From Shewanella mangrovi (GTDB lineage Bacteria > Pseudomonadota > Gammaproteobacteria > Enterobacterales > Shewanellaceae): a stretch of 64,000 bases of DNA. The notes below the pieces were generated by a model. The model searched no databases. It had not been told where the DNA came from and worked only from the letters and a program-made list of their open reading frames with translations. The translations under genes were made by a program, and so were the position numbers. Where the stretch lies: NCBI RefSeq assembly GCF_000753795.1, contig NZ_JPEO01000001.1, positions 434,001 to 498,000 on the forward strand, written 5' to 3'. Position 1 is the stretch's first letter. Each line of letters starts with the position of its first letter. This document shows positions 20,916 through 29,947 of the stretch, piece by piece.

Positions 20916-20931
20916 GCCAATTGTTACCATG

Positions 20932-20959
20932 AAAAGGTGAGCATCAGGCTCACCTTTTT
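20932..20959 (+). terminator. Terminator between dsbC and recJ
   Basis: Perfect 11-bp stem AAAAGGTGAGC (20932-20942) and GCTCACCTTTT (20948-20958), loop ATCAG. recJ begins 40 nt further, so it needs its own promoter or read-through. Confidence 0.88.
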
Positions 20960-20999
20960 GTTATCTTGCCGCTAGCGATTTTTCAGAAGACTTACCCTC

Positions 21000-22724
21000 G
21001 TGATCCATACCATTGTTCGTCGCCCCACAGTAGATGACAGTCATCTGCCCGCCACTATGCATCCACTGCTGAAGCAGATTTACGCCCGCCGTGGCGTCAA
21101 ACTCGATGATTGTGAACTTGTGCTCAAACGCCTCTTAAGTCCTAGCACTATGTTGGGCTTAACTGACGCTGCCCGCATTGTGGCAGATGCGATGGCGCAG
21201 CAGCAGCGCATAGTGATTGTGGGGGACTTTGACGCCGATGGTGCGACCTCAACGTCAGTGTGTTTATTAGCATTGCGCATGCTGGGTTACGCCAATTGCG
21301 ATTATCTTATTCCTAATCGCTTTGACTTTGGCTATGGCTTGAGTCCAGAGATTGTGGCTGTTGCCAAAGAGATGGGGGCGCAGTTACTGATCACGGTTGA
21401 TAACGGCATCTCCTCTATTGACGGGGTTGCTGCCGCCAAAGACGCTGGCATGCGGGTGGTGGTTACCGATCACCATCTGCCAGGTAGTCAGTTGCCCAAT
21501 GCCGATGCGATTGTGAACCCCAACCAAGCGGGCTGTCCGTTTGCCTCTAAGTCGATCGCCGGGGTTGGGGTGGCCTTTTACTTAATGACCGCGCTACGTG
21601 CCGAACTGCGTGAACGCGACTATTTTGCTGCTCGTGGCATGCAGCAACCTAACTTAGGGCAGCTACTAGATTTGGTCGCACTCGGTACCGTTGCGGATGT
21701 GGTCGCGCTCGATAGCAATAATCGTATTCTGGTGGATGCTGGACTCAAACGTGTGCGCGCTGGCCAATGTCGTGCGGGGATTACCGCGCTGCTAGAAGTG
21801 GCTCGCCGCGCCCCGGAAAAAATTGTGGCGTCCGACTTTGGCTTTGCGGTCGGCCCACGGCTTAATGCTGCTGGGCGGTTGGATGATATGTCGCTCGGCG
21901 TAGAAACCTTGCTTTGTGATGACCTTATGTCAGCGCGACGTATGGCGTCAGAGCTCGACGGCTTAAACCAAGAACGCCGCGAGTTAGAAGCCGGCATGCA
22001 GCAAGAAGCGTTGCAGCGACTGCGCAGCTTAGAATTGAGTGCAGATGATATGCCGTGGGGCATTGCCTTGTATCAAGCCGATTGGCACCAAGGGGTGATA
22101 GGTATTTTGGCGTCGCGCATTAAAGAGCGTTATCACCGTCCGGTGATTGCTTTTGCTGAAGCCAGTGATACAGAAATAAAAGGCTCAGCGCGTTCTATTG
22201 CTGGTCTGCATATGCGTGATGTACTGGAGTTAGTGAATAGTCGCCAGCCGGGCATGATCAAGAAGTTCGGCGGTCACGCTATGGCCGCAGGCCTGACGTT
22301 AGAAAAATCCGCTTTTAGTGAGTTTGCTTCAGCCTTTGACGCAGCGGTGCGCGATCAGTTGTCAGCAAAAGATCTCGCCGGTGAGCTGCTCACCGATGGT
22401 GAACTTCCATTAGAGTTGTTTACGCTGGATACTGCCCAGTTGTTGCGTGACGCTGGCCCATGGGGACAAGCTTTTCCTGAACCATTATTTGATGGCCATT
22501 TTCGCATTTTGCAGCAGCGTTTAGTGGGGGAAAAACACCTGAAGTTGGTACTGGAAAGTGAATGTGGCAGCGTGATGGTGGATGGAATTGCGTTTAACGT
22601 TGATCTGAGTGTCTGGCCTGATACCTCAGTACAGCATGTGCGTCTCGCTTATAAGCTCGATATCAATGAGTTTCGCGGCAATATCAGCCTGCAGCTGTTA
22701 ATCGATCAACTGGAGCCCATGTAA
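21000..22724 (+). CDS. recJ: Single-stranded-DNA-specific exonuclease RecJ
   Basis: The 574-residue product shows the DHH phosphoesterase motifs (VGDFDADGATSTS, TVDNGIS, VTDHHLPG) and the DHHA1 signature GGHAMAAG. It degrades single-stranded DNA 5' to 3' in recombination and mismatch repair. The start is GTG 21000. The order xerD-dsbC-recJ is conserved; the next gene in E. coli and, as I recall, other relatives is prfB, which is not here. Confidence 0.95.
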   Translation: MIHTIVRRPTVDDSHLPATMHPLLKQIYARRGVKLDDCELVLKRLLSPSTMLGLTDAARIVADAMAQQQRIVIVGDFDADGATSTSVCLLALRMLGYANCDYLIPNRFDFGYGLSPEIVAVAKEMGAQLLITVDNGISSIDGVAAAKDAGMRVVVTDHHLPGSQLPNADAIVNPNQAGCPFASKSIAGVGVAFYLMTALRAELRERDYFAARGMQQPNLGQLLDLVALGTVADVVALDSNNRILVDAGLKRVRAGQCRAGITALLEVARRAPEKIVASDFGFAVGPRLNAAGRLDDMSLGVETLLCDDLMSARRMASELDGLNQERRELEAGMQQEALQRLRSLELSADDMPWGIALYQADWHQGVIGILASRIKERYHRPVIAFAEASDTEIKGSARSIAGLHMRDVLELVNSRQPGMIKKFGGHAMAAGLTLEKSAFSEFASAFDAAVRDQLSAKDLAGELLTDGELPLELFTLDTAQLLRDAGPWGQAFPEPLFDGHFRILQQRLVGEKHLKLVLESECGSVMVDGIAFNVDLSVWPDTSVQHVRLAYKLDINEFRGNISLQLLIDQLEPM

Positions 22725-23050
22725 AATTCTGCACCCGCGTTATCGGTATTTTCTCTGCGGCAATCGGGGCGATTGTCGCGCACTTATTTAACGCCGCTAT
22801 GGCGTGCGTTATTGGCCAAAATCTATTCCGCGCAAATTTTATGCCTACTTCACATTTCAGACAAAAAATGGCCTGATTTTCGCCAAATTCTCGTCTTTTG
22901 GATCCCTCTTTGACGCTTGTTTTTTAAAAAAATTCCCTTAAAAAAAAGTTTAATGTAAAAAAATTGTTTACGCCTTTACAAAATCTCCGAACACGCTATA
23001 AGTGTAGTGGACCAATTAAGGGGCTTGGCTTCAGGCTGGAGAGATGCGTA
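22725..23050 (+). promoter_or_regulatory. Intergenic region with sigma70-like promoter; coding-like relic upstream
   Basis: A promoter TTTACA (22975-22980), 16-bp spacer, TATAAG (22997-23002) precedes the lipoprotein gene. Before it lies an AT-rich stretch with poly-A and poly-T runs. At 22727-22876 an open frame of 49 codons has no good start but reads like a membrane segment (IGIFSAAIGAIVAHLF); it may be a gene remnant at the point where prfB would be expected in related gene orders. Confidence 0.5.
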
Positions 23051-23587
23051 ATGAAATATATGTTGGTAGTGCTGGCGATCATGCTATCTGGCTGTTCATC
23101 AGTATCTGAAACAACAGGGAATGACGAGCATCTGGTGACCTTTGATGAACAGGATTTTGTCGGTATTAACCCAGATTCTATTCGCGCAAGATTAGTCGTA
23201 GACGATTTTGTAAAACTCAGAACAATTAAACTCGGCGCTGAGATCGTATCTGCCGAGGGCTCTATTAGAAAGGAGTTTCCGTTAGTGCTGGTTGGCATCG
23301 ACATGATGCAAGCTGAACGTAGCTGGATTTTTATTACTCAGTCACGTAACCGTTACCAGTTCCAACTGACGGCCGAAGGAAAGCGCGAGTTTGCCGAATT
23401 TCAAAAATGGCTTAATGGCAAATCTTGCACTCATTACAGCTATGCCTTCGATGTGAAATTTGAAGATAACATCGACAGACCATTTCGCTACACGCTTAAG
23501 CTGATGCTGCAACCATCACAGGGCTATATCACTATGGTGGATAACCGTCAGGTGCAATCACCGTTTTTAGCACCTTCTGATTCCTAA
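23051..23587 (+). CDS. Predicted lipoprotein of unknown function
   Basis: The 178-residue product has lipobox LSGC (Cys15) after a short hydrophobic signal. ATG 23051 was chosen because GGAGAG lies at 23038-23043 and because the lipoprotein signal begins there; an upstream in-frame start at 22964 would bury it. The mature part is mixed alpha/beta with no motif I recognise. The stop codon is immediately followed by the start of the cupin gene, so they form a two-gene operon. Confidence 0.7.
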   Translation: MKYMLVVLAIMLSGCSSVSETTGNDEHLVTFDEQDFVGINPDSIRARLVVDDFVKLRTIKLGAEIVSAEGSIRKEFPLVLVGIDMMQAERSWIFITQSRNRYQFQLTAEGKREFAEFQKWLNGKSCTHYSYAFDVKFEDNIDRPFRYTLKLMLQPSQGYITMVDNRQVQSPFLAPSDS

Positions 23588-23950
23588 GTGACGCAACAAC
23601 GGCTAAATCTGCTCGACGCTCTGCCGCCATTTTTGGCGGCAGAGCAGTTTGATACCCTGATTAATCATCCGCAGCTGCGCATAGAACGCATCCTTTCTCA
23701 CGGCCAACAGACGCCCGCAGGCCAATGGTACGATCAAGCTGAACACGAATGGATTCTCTTGCTGCAAGGCGCAGCACGTATTCAATATGCCGACAACAGT
23801 GAAGTGGCATTAACGGTGGGAGATAGTTTGCTACTGCCAGCGGGGTGCCGCCATCGTGTGAGTTGGACCACGCCTGCTGAGATTACCGTGTGGTTAGCGG
23901 TATTTTATCCCGCTGATGTCAATACCAAGACTGACAGAAAAGAGACATAA
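23588..23950 (+). CDS. Small cupin-domain protein
   Basis: The 120-residue product is a single cupin barrel: ERILSHGQQTPAGQWYDQ, then EHEWILLLQGAARI, and DSLLLPAGCRHRV. The metal-binding pattern (His/Glu in EHEW, His in CRHRV) is partly kept. Such proteins bind a metal and a small ligand or act as dioxygenases; the substrate is unknown. GTG 23588 directly follows the stop of the lipoprotein gene. Confidence 0.75.
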   Translation: MTQQRLNLLDALPPFLAAEQFDTLINHPQLRIERILSHGQQTPAGQWYDQAEHEWILLLQGAARIQYADNSEVALTVGDSLLLPAGCRHRVSWTTPAEITVWLAVFYPADVNTKTDRKET

Positions 23951-23977
23951 AAAAAGCCGCGTATAACGCGGCTTTTT
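23951..23977. terminator. Bidirectional terminator between cupin gene and rpiA
   Basis: Perfect 12-bp stem AAAAAGCCGCGT (23951-23962) and ACGCGGCTTTTT (23966-23977), loop ATA. It serves the two converging genes. Confidence 0.92.
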
Positions 23978-23991
23978 TAGCGAATCTTGGC

Positions 23992-24651
23992 TTAGCCTTC
24001 GATGGTTTTTACACCTTCGTTAGTGCCCACTAGCGCTACATTGGCACCACGTAATGCAAACAAGCCGTTCGCGACCACACCGGTAATATTATTGATGGTT
24101 TTTTCCATCTCAACCGGATGCATAATCTTGAAGTTATAAACATCAAGAATGATATTGCCGTTATCGGTGACCACACCTTCACGGTAGACCGGATCGCCAC
24201 CCAACTTCACCAACTCGCGCGCAACATAAGAACGCGCCATCGGGATCACTTCAACTGGTAGTGGAAAGTCGCCCAGCACATCAACCAACTTGCTTTCATC
24301 GACAATACAGATGAAGTTTTTCGCGACAGCAGCGACGATTTTTTCACGGGTATGCGCCGCACCACCGCCTTTGATCATCTCCATATGCGGATTGATCTCG
24401 TCAGCACCATCAACATACACATCAAGTTGATCAACGCTGTTCAAATCCAGTAGCGGAATACCGAGCGCTTTTAAACGTTGGGCAGAAGCTTCAGAGCTTG
24501 CCACAGCTCCTTCGATATCGGCTTTAATGCTGCCGAGTGCATCAATGAAATGATTGACAGTAGAACCGGTACCTACGCCCACAATACTGTCTTTTTCAAC
24601 GTATTTCAGTGCAGCCCAGCCAACAGCTTTCTTCAATTCATCTTGGGTCAT
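23992..24651 (-). CDS. rpiA: Ribose-5-phosphate isomerase A
   Basis: The 219-residue product has the family motifs [22 protein letters not shown] and [14 protein letters not shown] (catalytic Asp/Lys region). It interconverts ribose-5-phosphate and ribulose-5-phosphate in the pentose phosphate pathway. Length equals the E. coli enzyme. Confidence 0.97.
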   Translation of the reverse strand: MTQDELKKAVGWAALKYVEKDSIVGVGTGSTVNHFIDALGSIKADIEGAVASSEASAQRLKALGIPLLDLNSVDQLDVYVDGADEINPHMEMIKGGGAAHTREKIVAAVAKNFICIVDESKLVDVLGDFPLPVEVIPMARSYVARELVKLGGDPVYREGVVTDNGNIILDVYNFKIMHPVEMEKTINNITGVVANGLFALRGANVALVGTNEGVKTIEG

Positions 24652-24887
24652 TATCTGTTCCAGAGTTGAGAGGATGAGGAGTAACGCGCGCTATTATAGC
24701 CACATATTGGCGTTACTGCAGCGATTGCTGATAAAACGCGTTAAATTTTACGGAGTTCGCATGGTGACTGAGGTACTATGTTGCGCTCAAACTGAATTTA
24801 TCGATTGCATATTTGCGTCGGTGTTGCGCGTGCTCAGGGGATGTTCTCTGCCGCGTTTAGTCGAACTTAATGACAAGGAGTAAACAT

Positions 24888-25829
24888 ATGGCAGGGGCGA
24901 GTTTGCTGACATTGCTGGATGACATTGCCACCATTCTCGATGACGTAGCGGTAATGAGTAAAGTTGCCGCTAAAAAAACTGCCGGTGTACTCGGCGATGA
25001 CTTGGCTCTCAACGCGCAGCAAGTGACCGGCTTTCGTGCTGAACGGGAATTGCCTGTGGTGTGGGCTGTGGCCAAAGGCTCGCTGCGGAATAAGGCGATT
25101 TTAGTGCCCGCAGCCTTGCTGATTAGCGCTTTTATTTCTTGGTTGATTATGCCGCTGCTGATGCTCGGTGGCTTGTTTCTCTGCTTTGAAGGTTTTGAGA
25201 AGGTGTGGCATCAGTTGACCCATAAAACTGAACACAAGAGCGAAGCGGATGCCGCAGAGAGTCTTAAACACGCAGGCGGGCTGGAAGCGTGGGAGCAAAA
25301 CAAAATCAAAGGCGCTATTCGCACCGATTTTGTGCTGTCAGCGGAAATTATCGTGTTAACCCTCGGCATCGTGGCCGACAGTGAGTTCGTCACTCAGTTA
25401 ACCACACTTGCCATTATTGCGGTGGTGATGACCGCGGGGGTTTATGGGCTGGTGGCGGCGATTGTCAAATTGGACGATGTTGGCCTGTATATGAGCGAGC
25501 GGCAGGGACAGGGCCGAGGCTGGCAATTCATTCGCCGTGTCGGACTGATGTTAGTCAGTGCCGCACCAAAACTGATGAAGCTATTGACGGTTGTGGGTAC
25601 CGCGGCGATGTTTATGGTGGGTGGCGGCATTATTGCTCACGGGGTGCATAGCATTGGCGAATGGATTGAACACCAAGCGGTGGCGGCATCGGCTATCGAA
25701 GGCATGGGGAGTCTGTTGAGTATATTGGTGCCGACGCTGCTCAATGCAGGATTAGGCATTGTTGCAGGTGCCGTGGTGCTAGTGCTGATTAGCGGCCTGA
25801 GCAAAATAAAACAGCGAGTGACGGGCTAA
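24888..25829 (+). CDS. yedI: DUF808 (YedI-like) inner-membrane protein
   Basis: The 313-residue product starts at ATG 24888 (AAGGAG at 24875-24880) with MAGASLLTLLDDIATILDDV, the hallmark of the DUF808/YedI family. It has several membrane segments (for example LLISAFISWLIMPLLMLGG) and conserved WEQNKIKGAIRTDFVLSAE. Function is unknown in the family. It is divergent from rpiA and ends in its own terminator. Confidence 0.85.
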   Translation: MAGASLLTLLDDIATILDDVAVMSKVAAKKTAGVLGDDLALNAQQVTGFRAERELPVVWAVAKGSLRNKAILVPAALLISAFISWLIMPLLMLGGLFLCFEGFEKVWHQLTHKTEHKSEADAAESLKHAGGLEAWEQNKIKGAIRTDFVLSAEIIVLTLGIVADSEFVTQLTTLAIIAVVMTAGVYGLVAAIVKLDDVGLYMSERQGQGRGWQFIRRVGLMLVSAAPKLMKLLTVVGTAAMFMVGGGIIAHGVHSIGEWIEHQAVAASAIEGMGSLLSILVPTLLNAGLGIVAGAVVLVLISGLSKIKQRVTG

Positions 25830-25860
25830 GCTCAGGGTTAAACGCCGTGAGAAACCGCAT

Positions 25861-25892
25861 AAAAAACGCAGCTCAATAAAGCTGCGTTTTTT
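25861..25892. terminator. Bidirectional terminator between yedI and sodC
   Basis: Perfect 13-bp stem AAAAAACGCAGCT (25861-25873) and AGCTGCGTTTTTT (25880-25892), loop CAATAA. Confidence 0.92.
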
Positions 25893-25917
25893 AGGATTAG
25901 ATTTAGCTTGGGCTGAC

Positions 25918-26445
25918 TTATTCAATCACACCACAGGCCATGCGAGCACCGCCACCACCAAGAGGTTTTGGCTCATCCGAGAAGTTATCACCGCCAGCAT
26001 GAATCATCAGCGCGTGACCTTTTACATCGGCTACTTTCAATTTTGGCGCTAACACAGGTGTTCCTGCCATGCCATCAGTCGTCACGAACAAGGGGGGCAA
26101 GTCACCTTTGTGGGTGCCATCTGTCCATGGGTAACCGTGCTTGCCGGTGCCATCAGGATCAAAGTGACCGCCTGCTGCGCCACCCAGTACCGTTTTGCCA
26201 TTTTTCTCCGCTGGGCCACAGCTACCATTTTGGTGAATATGGAAACCGTGTACGCCAGGGGTTAAATCTTTCAGATGTGGTGTCAGTACTAAACCGTATG
26301 CGGAATCACTCAGCTCTACAGTACCAATAGGTGTGCTGCCTGAGGCGGTTAATAAGGAGACTTCGACTTCAGCATCGGCAGCCATTGCAGCAGAGGATAA
26401 CAATAACGCCGAGCAACCCAGCGCAATCATAGAACGTTTAAACAT
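25918..26445 (-). CDS. sodC: Periplasmic Cu/Zn superoxide dismutase
   Basis: The 175-residue product has a signal peptide ending AAMA, the copper ligands in [13 protein letters not shown], the zinc loop [17 protein letters not shown] with its His/Asp ligands, and the conserved C-terminal [13 protein letters not shown]. It removes periplasmic superoxide. ATG 26445 was preferred to a TTG two codons earlier because GGAGAGG then sits at proper spacing. Confidence 0.94.
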   Translation of the reverse strand: MFKRSMIALGCSALLLSSAAMAADAEVEVSLLTASGSTPIGTVELSDSAYGLVLTPHLKDLTPGVHGFHIHQNGSCGPAEKNGKTVLGGAAGGHFDPDGTGKHGYPWTDGTHKGDLPPLFVTTDGMAGTPVLAPKLKVADVKGHALMIHAGGDNFSDEPKPLGGGGARMACGVIE

Positions 26446-26572
26446 AGACAACCTCTCCGTTGGTTATGAATGAACCGTAAGACAACTACGCAGATAGGTA
26501 GCAGGCACCCTTACGGCAGTCGCATCAGCTTATACTCATAAAAAACGTGACGCAAATCATATTATTGTTTGG

Positions 26573-27193
26573 TTAATGATTATTAATTAAGCGGTTCGGG
26601 GTGACGATAAGCGGTAATGGAATGTCCCACTCGGCCAGAGGCAGTTGCTCGTGATGTTGGCAGTCATGGGCGTAGCCGACAGCCAGGGCAGATACGTGAG
26701 GATTAGCTAGGGTGCGATCATAAAAACCGCCGCCCATTCCCATACGGTTGCCTTGGTTATCAAAGGCGACTAACGGCGTCACAATCATATCCAGCTGGGT
26801 GGGCAACACCAGGTGACGGATATCCAACAGCGGCTCGGCAATGCCAAAACGGTTTTGCCGCATGGGGCTGTCAGCGTGGTAGTGTAAGAACAGCAGATGA
26901 CCGCGATTAAAGGGATGTAACACTGGCAGGCAGGTTTTGATACCGCGCTGCCATAACGCAGCGAACAGTGGTGACGTGTCCAGCTCACCGTCACAACTAA
27001 AATAGAGTGCGACCTGCTGTATCTTTGGTTGCGCGTCGATGACCGCCAATAACCGAGCCGCTGCTGCGGTTGAAGCTTGCTGCTGAAATTCGGCAGATAG
27101 GGCGCGGCGTTGCTTGCGGATCTGGCTCCTAAGCGCTTTGCAAAGGGCTAATCGTTGATCATGGGGAATCGCGCTGCCAGCCGGAATGGTCAC
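26573..27193 (-). CDS. fau: 5-formyltetrahydrofolate cyclo-ligase
   Basis: The product (206 residues from GTG 27193) has the family motifs LRSQIRKQRRAL, SCDGELDTSPL, VLHPF, and the ATP/folate site VAFDNQGNRMGMGGGFYDRTL. It converts 5-formyl-THF to 5,10-methenyl-THF. The frame remains open to GTG 27286, which lies against the 6S RNA terminator without a ribosome binding site; the start is therefore uncertain. The order zapA - 6S RNA - fau is conserved from E. coli. Confidence 0.85.
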   Translation of the reverse strand: MTIPAGSAIPHDQRLALCKALRSQIRKQRRALSAEFQQQASTAAAARLLAVIDAQPKIQQVALYFSCDGELDTSPLFAALWQRGIKTCLPVLHPFNRGHLLFLHYHADSPMRQNRFGIAEPLLDIRHLVLPTQLDMIVTPLVAFDNQGNRMGMGGGFYDRTLANPHVSALAVGYAHDCQHHEQLPLAEWDIPLPLIVTPNRLINNH

Positions 27194-27290
27194 AAAAATG
27201 CTCGTTATCAGTTCACCAGTTCTAGCGCTATGATGGCGTCTGCTCTGAGAGAGTGCAAGCGCACCAGATGTCACTCGCAGCGCCACAAAG

Positions 27291-27315
27291 AAAAAAATCG
27301 GCCTAAGCCGATTTT
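27291..27315 (-). terminator. Terminator following 6S RNA
   Basis: On the minus strand, AAAATCGGC pairs with GCCGATTTT (27307-27315 with 27294-27302) and a T run follows. It separates 6S RNA from fau. Confidence 0.8.
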
Positions 27316-27321
27316 ATATAT

Positions 27322-27513
27322 TGGGATGCTCCCCAAAGTGCCGTTAACCGGCGTAAGCCCTTGAACCAGAAGTTCAAGGTCGGGTCACTGATTACATCCT
27401 AAGGCTTCTCGGTTCGCGCCGAGCATGCTCAATGTCAGTAAAAACAGTAACCCTAAGGTCAAAGATATCGGCACAGGGACATTGCCAGCTATCGCACACT
27501 CCAGGGAGCAAAT
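27322..27513 (-). ncRNA. ssrS: 6S RNA (RNA polymerase sigma70 holoenzyme regulator)
   Basis: The minus strand at about 27400-27430 contains the highly conserved GAGCATGCTCGG stem and the CCGAGAAGCCTTA segment, as in E. coli 6S RNA. Terminal pairing closes the molecule: TTGCTCCC at the 5' side (about 27510) with GGGGAGCA at the 3' side (27328-27335). The 3' part also has CCTTGAAC..GTTCAAGG, another conserved hairpin. It mimics an open promoter and binds sigma70-RNA polymerase in stationary phase. Ends are estimated to within a few bases. Confidence 0.92.
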
Positions 27514-27545
27514 CTGGGTTCGAGTCTATGACTCATAATCTTATT

Positions 27546-27854
27546 TTAGACGTCTCTATCGCTACGCTCAACCAGCGCCTGCTCTAGTGTCGACTGCAAC
27601 AGCAGAATACGTTCATCCATCTGTTGCATATATTCTTGATTCTTCTGTTTTTCTGTCAGCAGTTCGTGGCCAATATTTAATGCAGCCATCACTAATAAAT
27701 CTTCTCTGCTGAGACTGTTAGTACGCCCTTTCAGCTGCGTTAACTGCTGTTCAATATTGTGCGCTACTAACTTCAGAGCCTTTTCTTGCCCCGCGGGACA
27801 AGCAATTGAGTAGCTGCGTCCCATCAACGTGATATCAACGGCGTTAGTACTCAT
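27546..27854 (-). CDS. zapA: Cell division protein ZapA
   Basis: The 102-residue product has the ZapA pattern: beta-rich N-terminus (VDITLMGRSYSIACPAGQE), then a long helix (LSREDLLVMAALNIGHELL) and a C-terminal coiled coil. It binds and bundles FtsZ at the division ring. ATG 27854 (GGAAGA upstream) gives the usual length; the longer frame to 27920 is unlikely. 6S RNA lies directly downstream and may be processed from a shared transcript. Confidence 0.92.
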   Translation of the reverse strand: MSTNAVDITLMGRSYSIACPAGQEKALKLVAHNIEQQLTQLKGRTNSLSREDLLVMAALNIGHELLTEKQKNQEYMQQMDERILLLQSTLEQALVERSDRDV

Positions 27855-28085
27855 TTTTGACAATCTTCCATTTGCCCGGCTTCTGAGGCGGACTATAAAG
27901 GCCTGCGTTTTAAAGTGCAAGTCACCAAAGCTGAACGAAACGCCGATTGCTTCTTGTTTGGTGTTTCACTGAACAGTTCTGCAGATAAAGCGCGTAAAGC
28001 TCGGCAGTTTTTGCCCTTTACCTTGGTCAGTTTCGCCAACTCTGATAGCATTGCCAAAGTAATTTACTCATTGAGATTGTGGGAT

Positions 28086-28661
28086 ATGGCGACTCCTCCT
28101 TCATTGCAGATTGATAAGCTGCGCGAACAGTTAGACAGTGCCGAAATTGGCCAACATCCGGTAGAAGTTCATGGTGCGCTGGTGGGCATTATCAGCGGCG
28201 GCGGTGCTGAAACCGATTGGCTACAACCTATGTGCGAACTGATGAATGATGGTAAGGCATTACCCACGTCGCTGAGTAGCCTCATTCAAGAGATGCATCA
28301 AGACGTGGTTGCGCGTCTGGCCGACCCAGAATTTGGCTTTACCCTGTTACTGCCGGAAGAGGAAGAGTCACTCTCTTCCCGATTAGAAGCGCTGTCGCTA
28401 TGGACTCAAAGCTTTTTGACGGGCATTGCCGTGGTGCAGCCTAAACTCAATCAAGCATCGGAAGATGTGCGCGATGTGATTCGCGATCTGGCGGAGATCA
28501 CCCAAGTCGATCTTAACGTCACTGAAGATGATGAGTGTGAAAGTGCGTTTCAAGAGTTACTCGAATTTGTGCGTATGGCCGCCATTCTCTGTTTTGCCGA
28601 ATTTGTGCTGCATGCACAAGCCAGCGCTACCGGCGCGCAAGACCAAGGTATTTTGCACTAA
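28086..28661 (+). CDS. ygfB: YgfB family (UPF0149) protein
   Basis: The 191-residue product starts at ATG 28086 and shows UPF0149 features: VEVHGALVGIISGGG, FGFTLLLPEEEESLSSRLEAL, WTQSFLTGI and an acidic C-terminus. It is divergent from zapA, as in E. coli. Family function is only partly known (a regulator of cell-envelope and resistance traits in Pseudomonas). Confidence 0.9.
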   Translation: MATPPSLQIDKLREQLDSAEIGQHPVEVHGALVGIISGGGAETDWLQPMCELMNDGKALPTSLSSLIQEMHQDVVARLADPEFGFTLLLPEEEESLSSRLEALSLWTQSFLTGIAVVQPKLNQASEDVRDVIRDLAEITQVDLNVTEDDECESAFQELLEFVRMAAILCFAEFVLHAQASATGAQDQGILH

Positions 28662-28697
28662 GGAGTACAGGCCGCCAGCCGCGGTCTGAAAATCGAC

Positions 28698-29945
28698 ATG
28701 GATTCAAACGCCAACTTGACTCAAGTAGATGTTGCGATTGTCGGCGGTGCTATGGTGGGCGCAACCACCGCATTAGGATTAGCACAGCAAGCGCAAGCAG
28801 CTGGTAAACCGCTGCGCATAGCGCTGATTGAAGCGCACCAGTCTGGCGAACACGCATCTGGATTTGATGCGCGCGCGATTGCGGTAGCGCAAGGTTCTAT
28901 CTTCGCCCTCACGCAACTCGGTCTCTGGCCAAAACTGGCCAAACTCGGTACGGCTATTCGCGATATTCACGTCTCAGACCGTGGCCATTTCGGCATGACC
29001 GAAATTAACGCCGAGCGCTTTCATCTCGATGCTCTGGGGCAAGTGATAGAACTGACGCGCGCCGGACAGATACTGGAAGCTATGCTGCACAAGAGCGACA
29101 TTGAGTACTATTGTCCGGCAACGCTCGCCACTATCGACAGTGACCAGCAGCAACATCTGTTAACCCTCGATGATGGCCGTCAAATCAGCTGTAAGTTGCT
29201 GATTGCCGCCGACGGGCTAAATTCCAAAGTGCGTGAGTTGCAGCAGCAACCGCTCGACGTCAATGAATTTGGGCAAAGCGCCATTATTGCCAATATCACC
29301 AGTCGTCAGCCGCACCATCATATGGCGTGGGAACGTTTCACTGAAAATGGCCCGATTGCCTTACTGCCGATGGCCGACAGCGCAGGTCAACCACGCTTGT
29401 CATTAGTGTGGGCGATGGCAACGCCGTTGTTGGAGCAGCATCTGGCACTGAGCGATGCCGAATTTTTACAAGCACTACAGCAAGCCTTTGGCAATCGCGC
29501 AGGTGACTTGATTAACGTCGGCGAACGCCACAGTTACCCACTGGCACTTTCGTTAATGCCGCGTCCGGCCTATCACCGCACCCTCTATATCGGCAACGCC
29601 GCCCAGACCCTGCATCCGATTGCCGGACAAGGTTTTAACCTCGGCATGCGCGATGTAATGGCGTTAATTGATGTGGTGACCGAAGCGCTGACGCAAAATG
29701 AAGATGTCGGTGGCGCGAAAGTGATCCATCATTATCTACAGAGCCGCGAAGTGGATCGCCGCGAAACCATAGCCAGTATCGAACTACTGGTGCGCGGATT
29801 CTCAAATCAGTATTGGCCGCTGGTGGCAGGGCGTAACCTCGGCTTACGGCTGTTGTCTTGGTTGCCACCACTAAAAACCCCTGTGGCAAAACGCGCCATG
29901 GGGTGGCAAGGACGGCAGCAATCCCGTTGTTGGGCAAGGAGCTAA
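28698..29945 (+). CDS. ubiH: 2-octaprenyl-6-methoxyphenol hydroxylase UbiH
   Basis: The 415-residue FAD monooxygenase has the dinucleotide-binding site VAIVGGAMVGATTALGLA, the ADGLNSKVRE motif and the second FAD motif GNAAQTLHPIAGQGFNLGMRD. It carries out a ring hydroxylation in ubiquinone synthesis. It begins 36 nt after ygfB, in the same frame, without a clear ribosome binding site next to ATG 28698; an AAGGAG lies right at the ygfB stop instead. The pepP gene that separates ygfB and ubiH in E. coli is absent here. Confidence 0.92.
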   Translation: MDSNANLTQVDVAIVGGAMVGATTALGLAQQAQAAGKPLRIALIEAHQSGEHASGFDARAIAVAQGSIFALTQLGLWPKLAKLGTAIRDIHVSDRGHFGMTEINAERFHLDALGQVIELTRAGQILEAMLHKSDIEYYCPATLATIDSDQQQHLLTLDDGRQISCKLLIAADGLNSKVRELQQQPLDVNEFGQSAIIANITSRQPHHHMAWERFTENGPIALLPMADSAGQPRLSLVWAMATPLLEQHLALSDAEFLQALQQAFGNRAGDLINVGERHSYPLALSLMPRPAYHRTLYIGNAAQTLHPIAGQGFNLGMRDVMALIDVVTEALTQNEDVGGAKVIHHYLQSREVDRRETIASIELLVRGFSNQYWPLVAGRNLGLRLLSWLPPLKTPVAKRAMGWQGRQQSRCWARS

Positions 29946-29947
29946 GC

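Noticed and set aside
20932..20959. CRISPR-like or regulatory repeat between dsbC and recJ
   Set aside because: It is a single perfect stem followed by a T run, a normal terminator.
27194..27286. Upstream extension of fau to GTG 27286
   Set aside because: It begins in the T tract of the 6S RNA terminator and has no ribosome binding site; family proteins start near the RKQRRAL segment.
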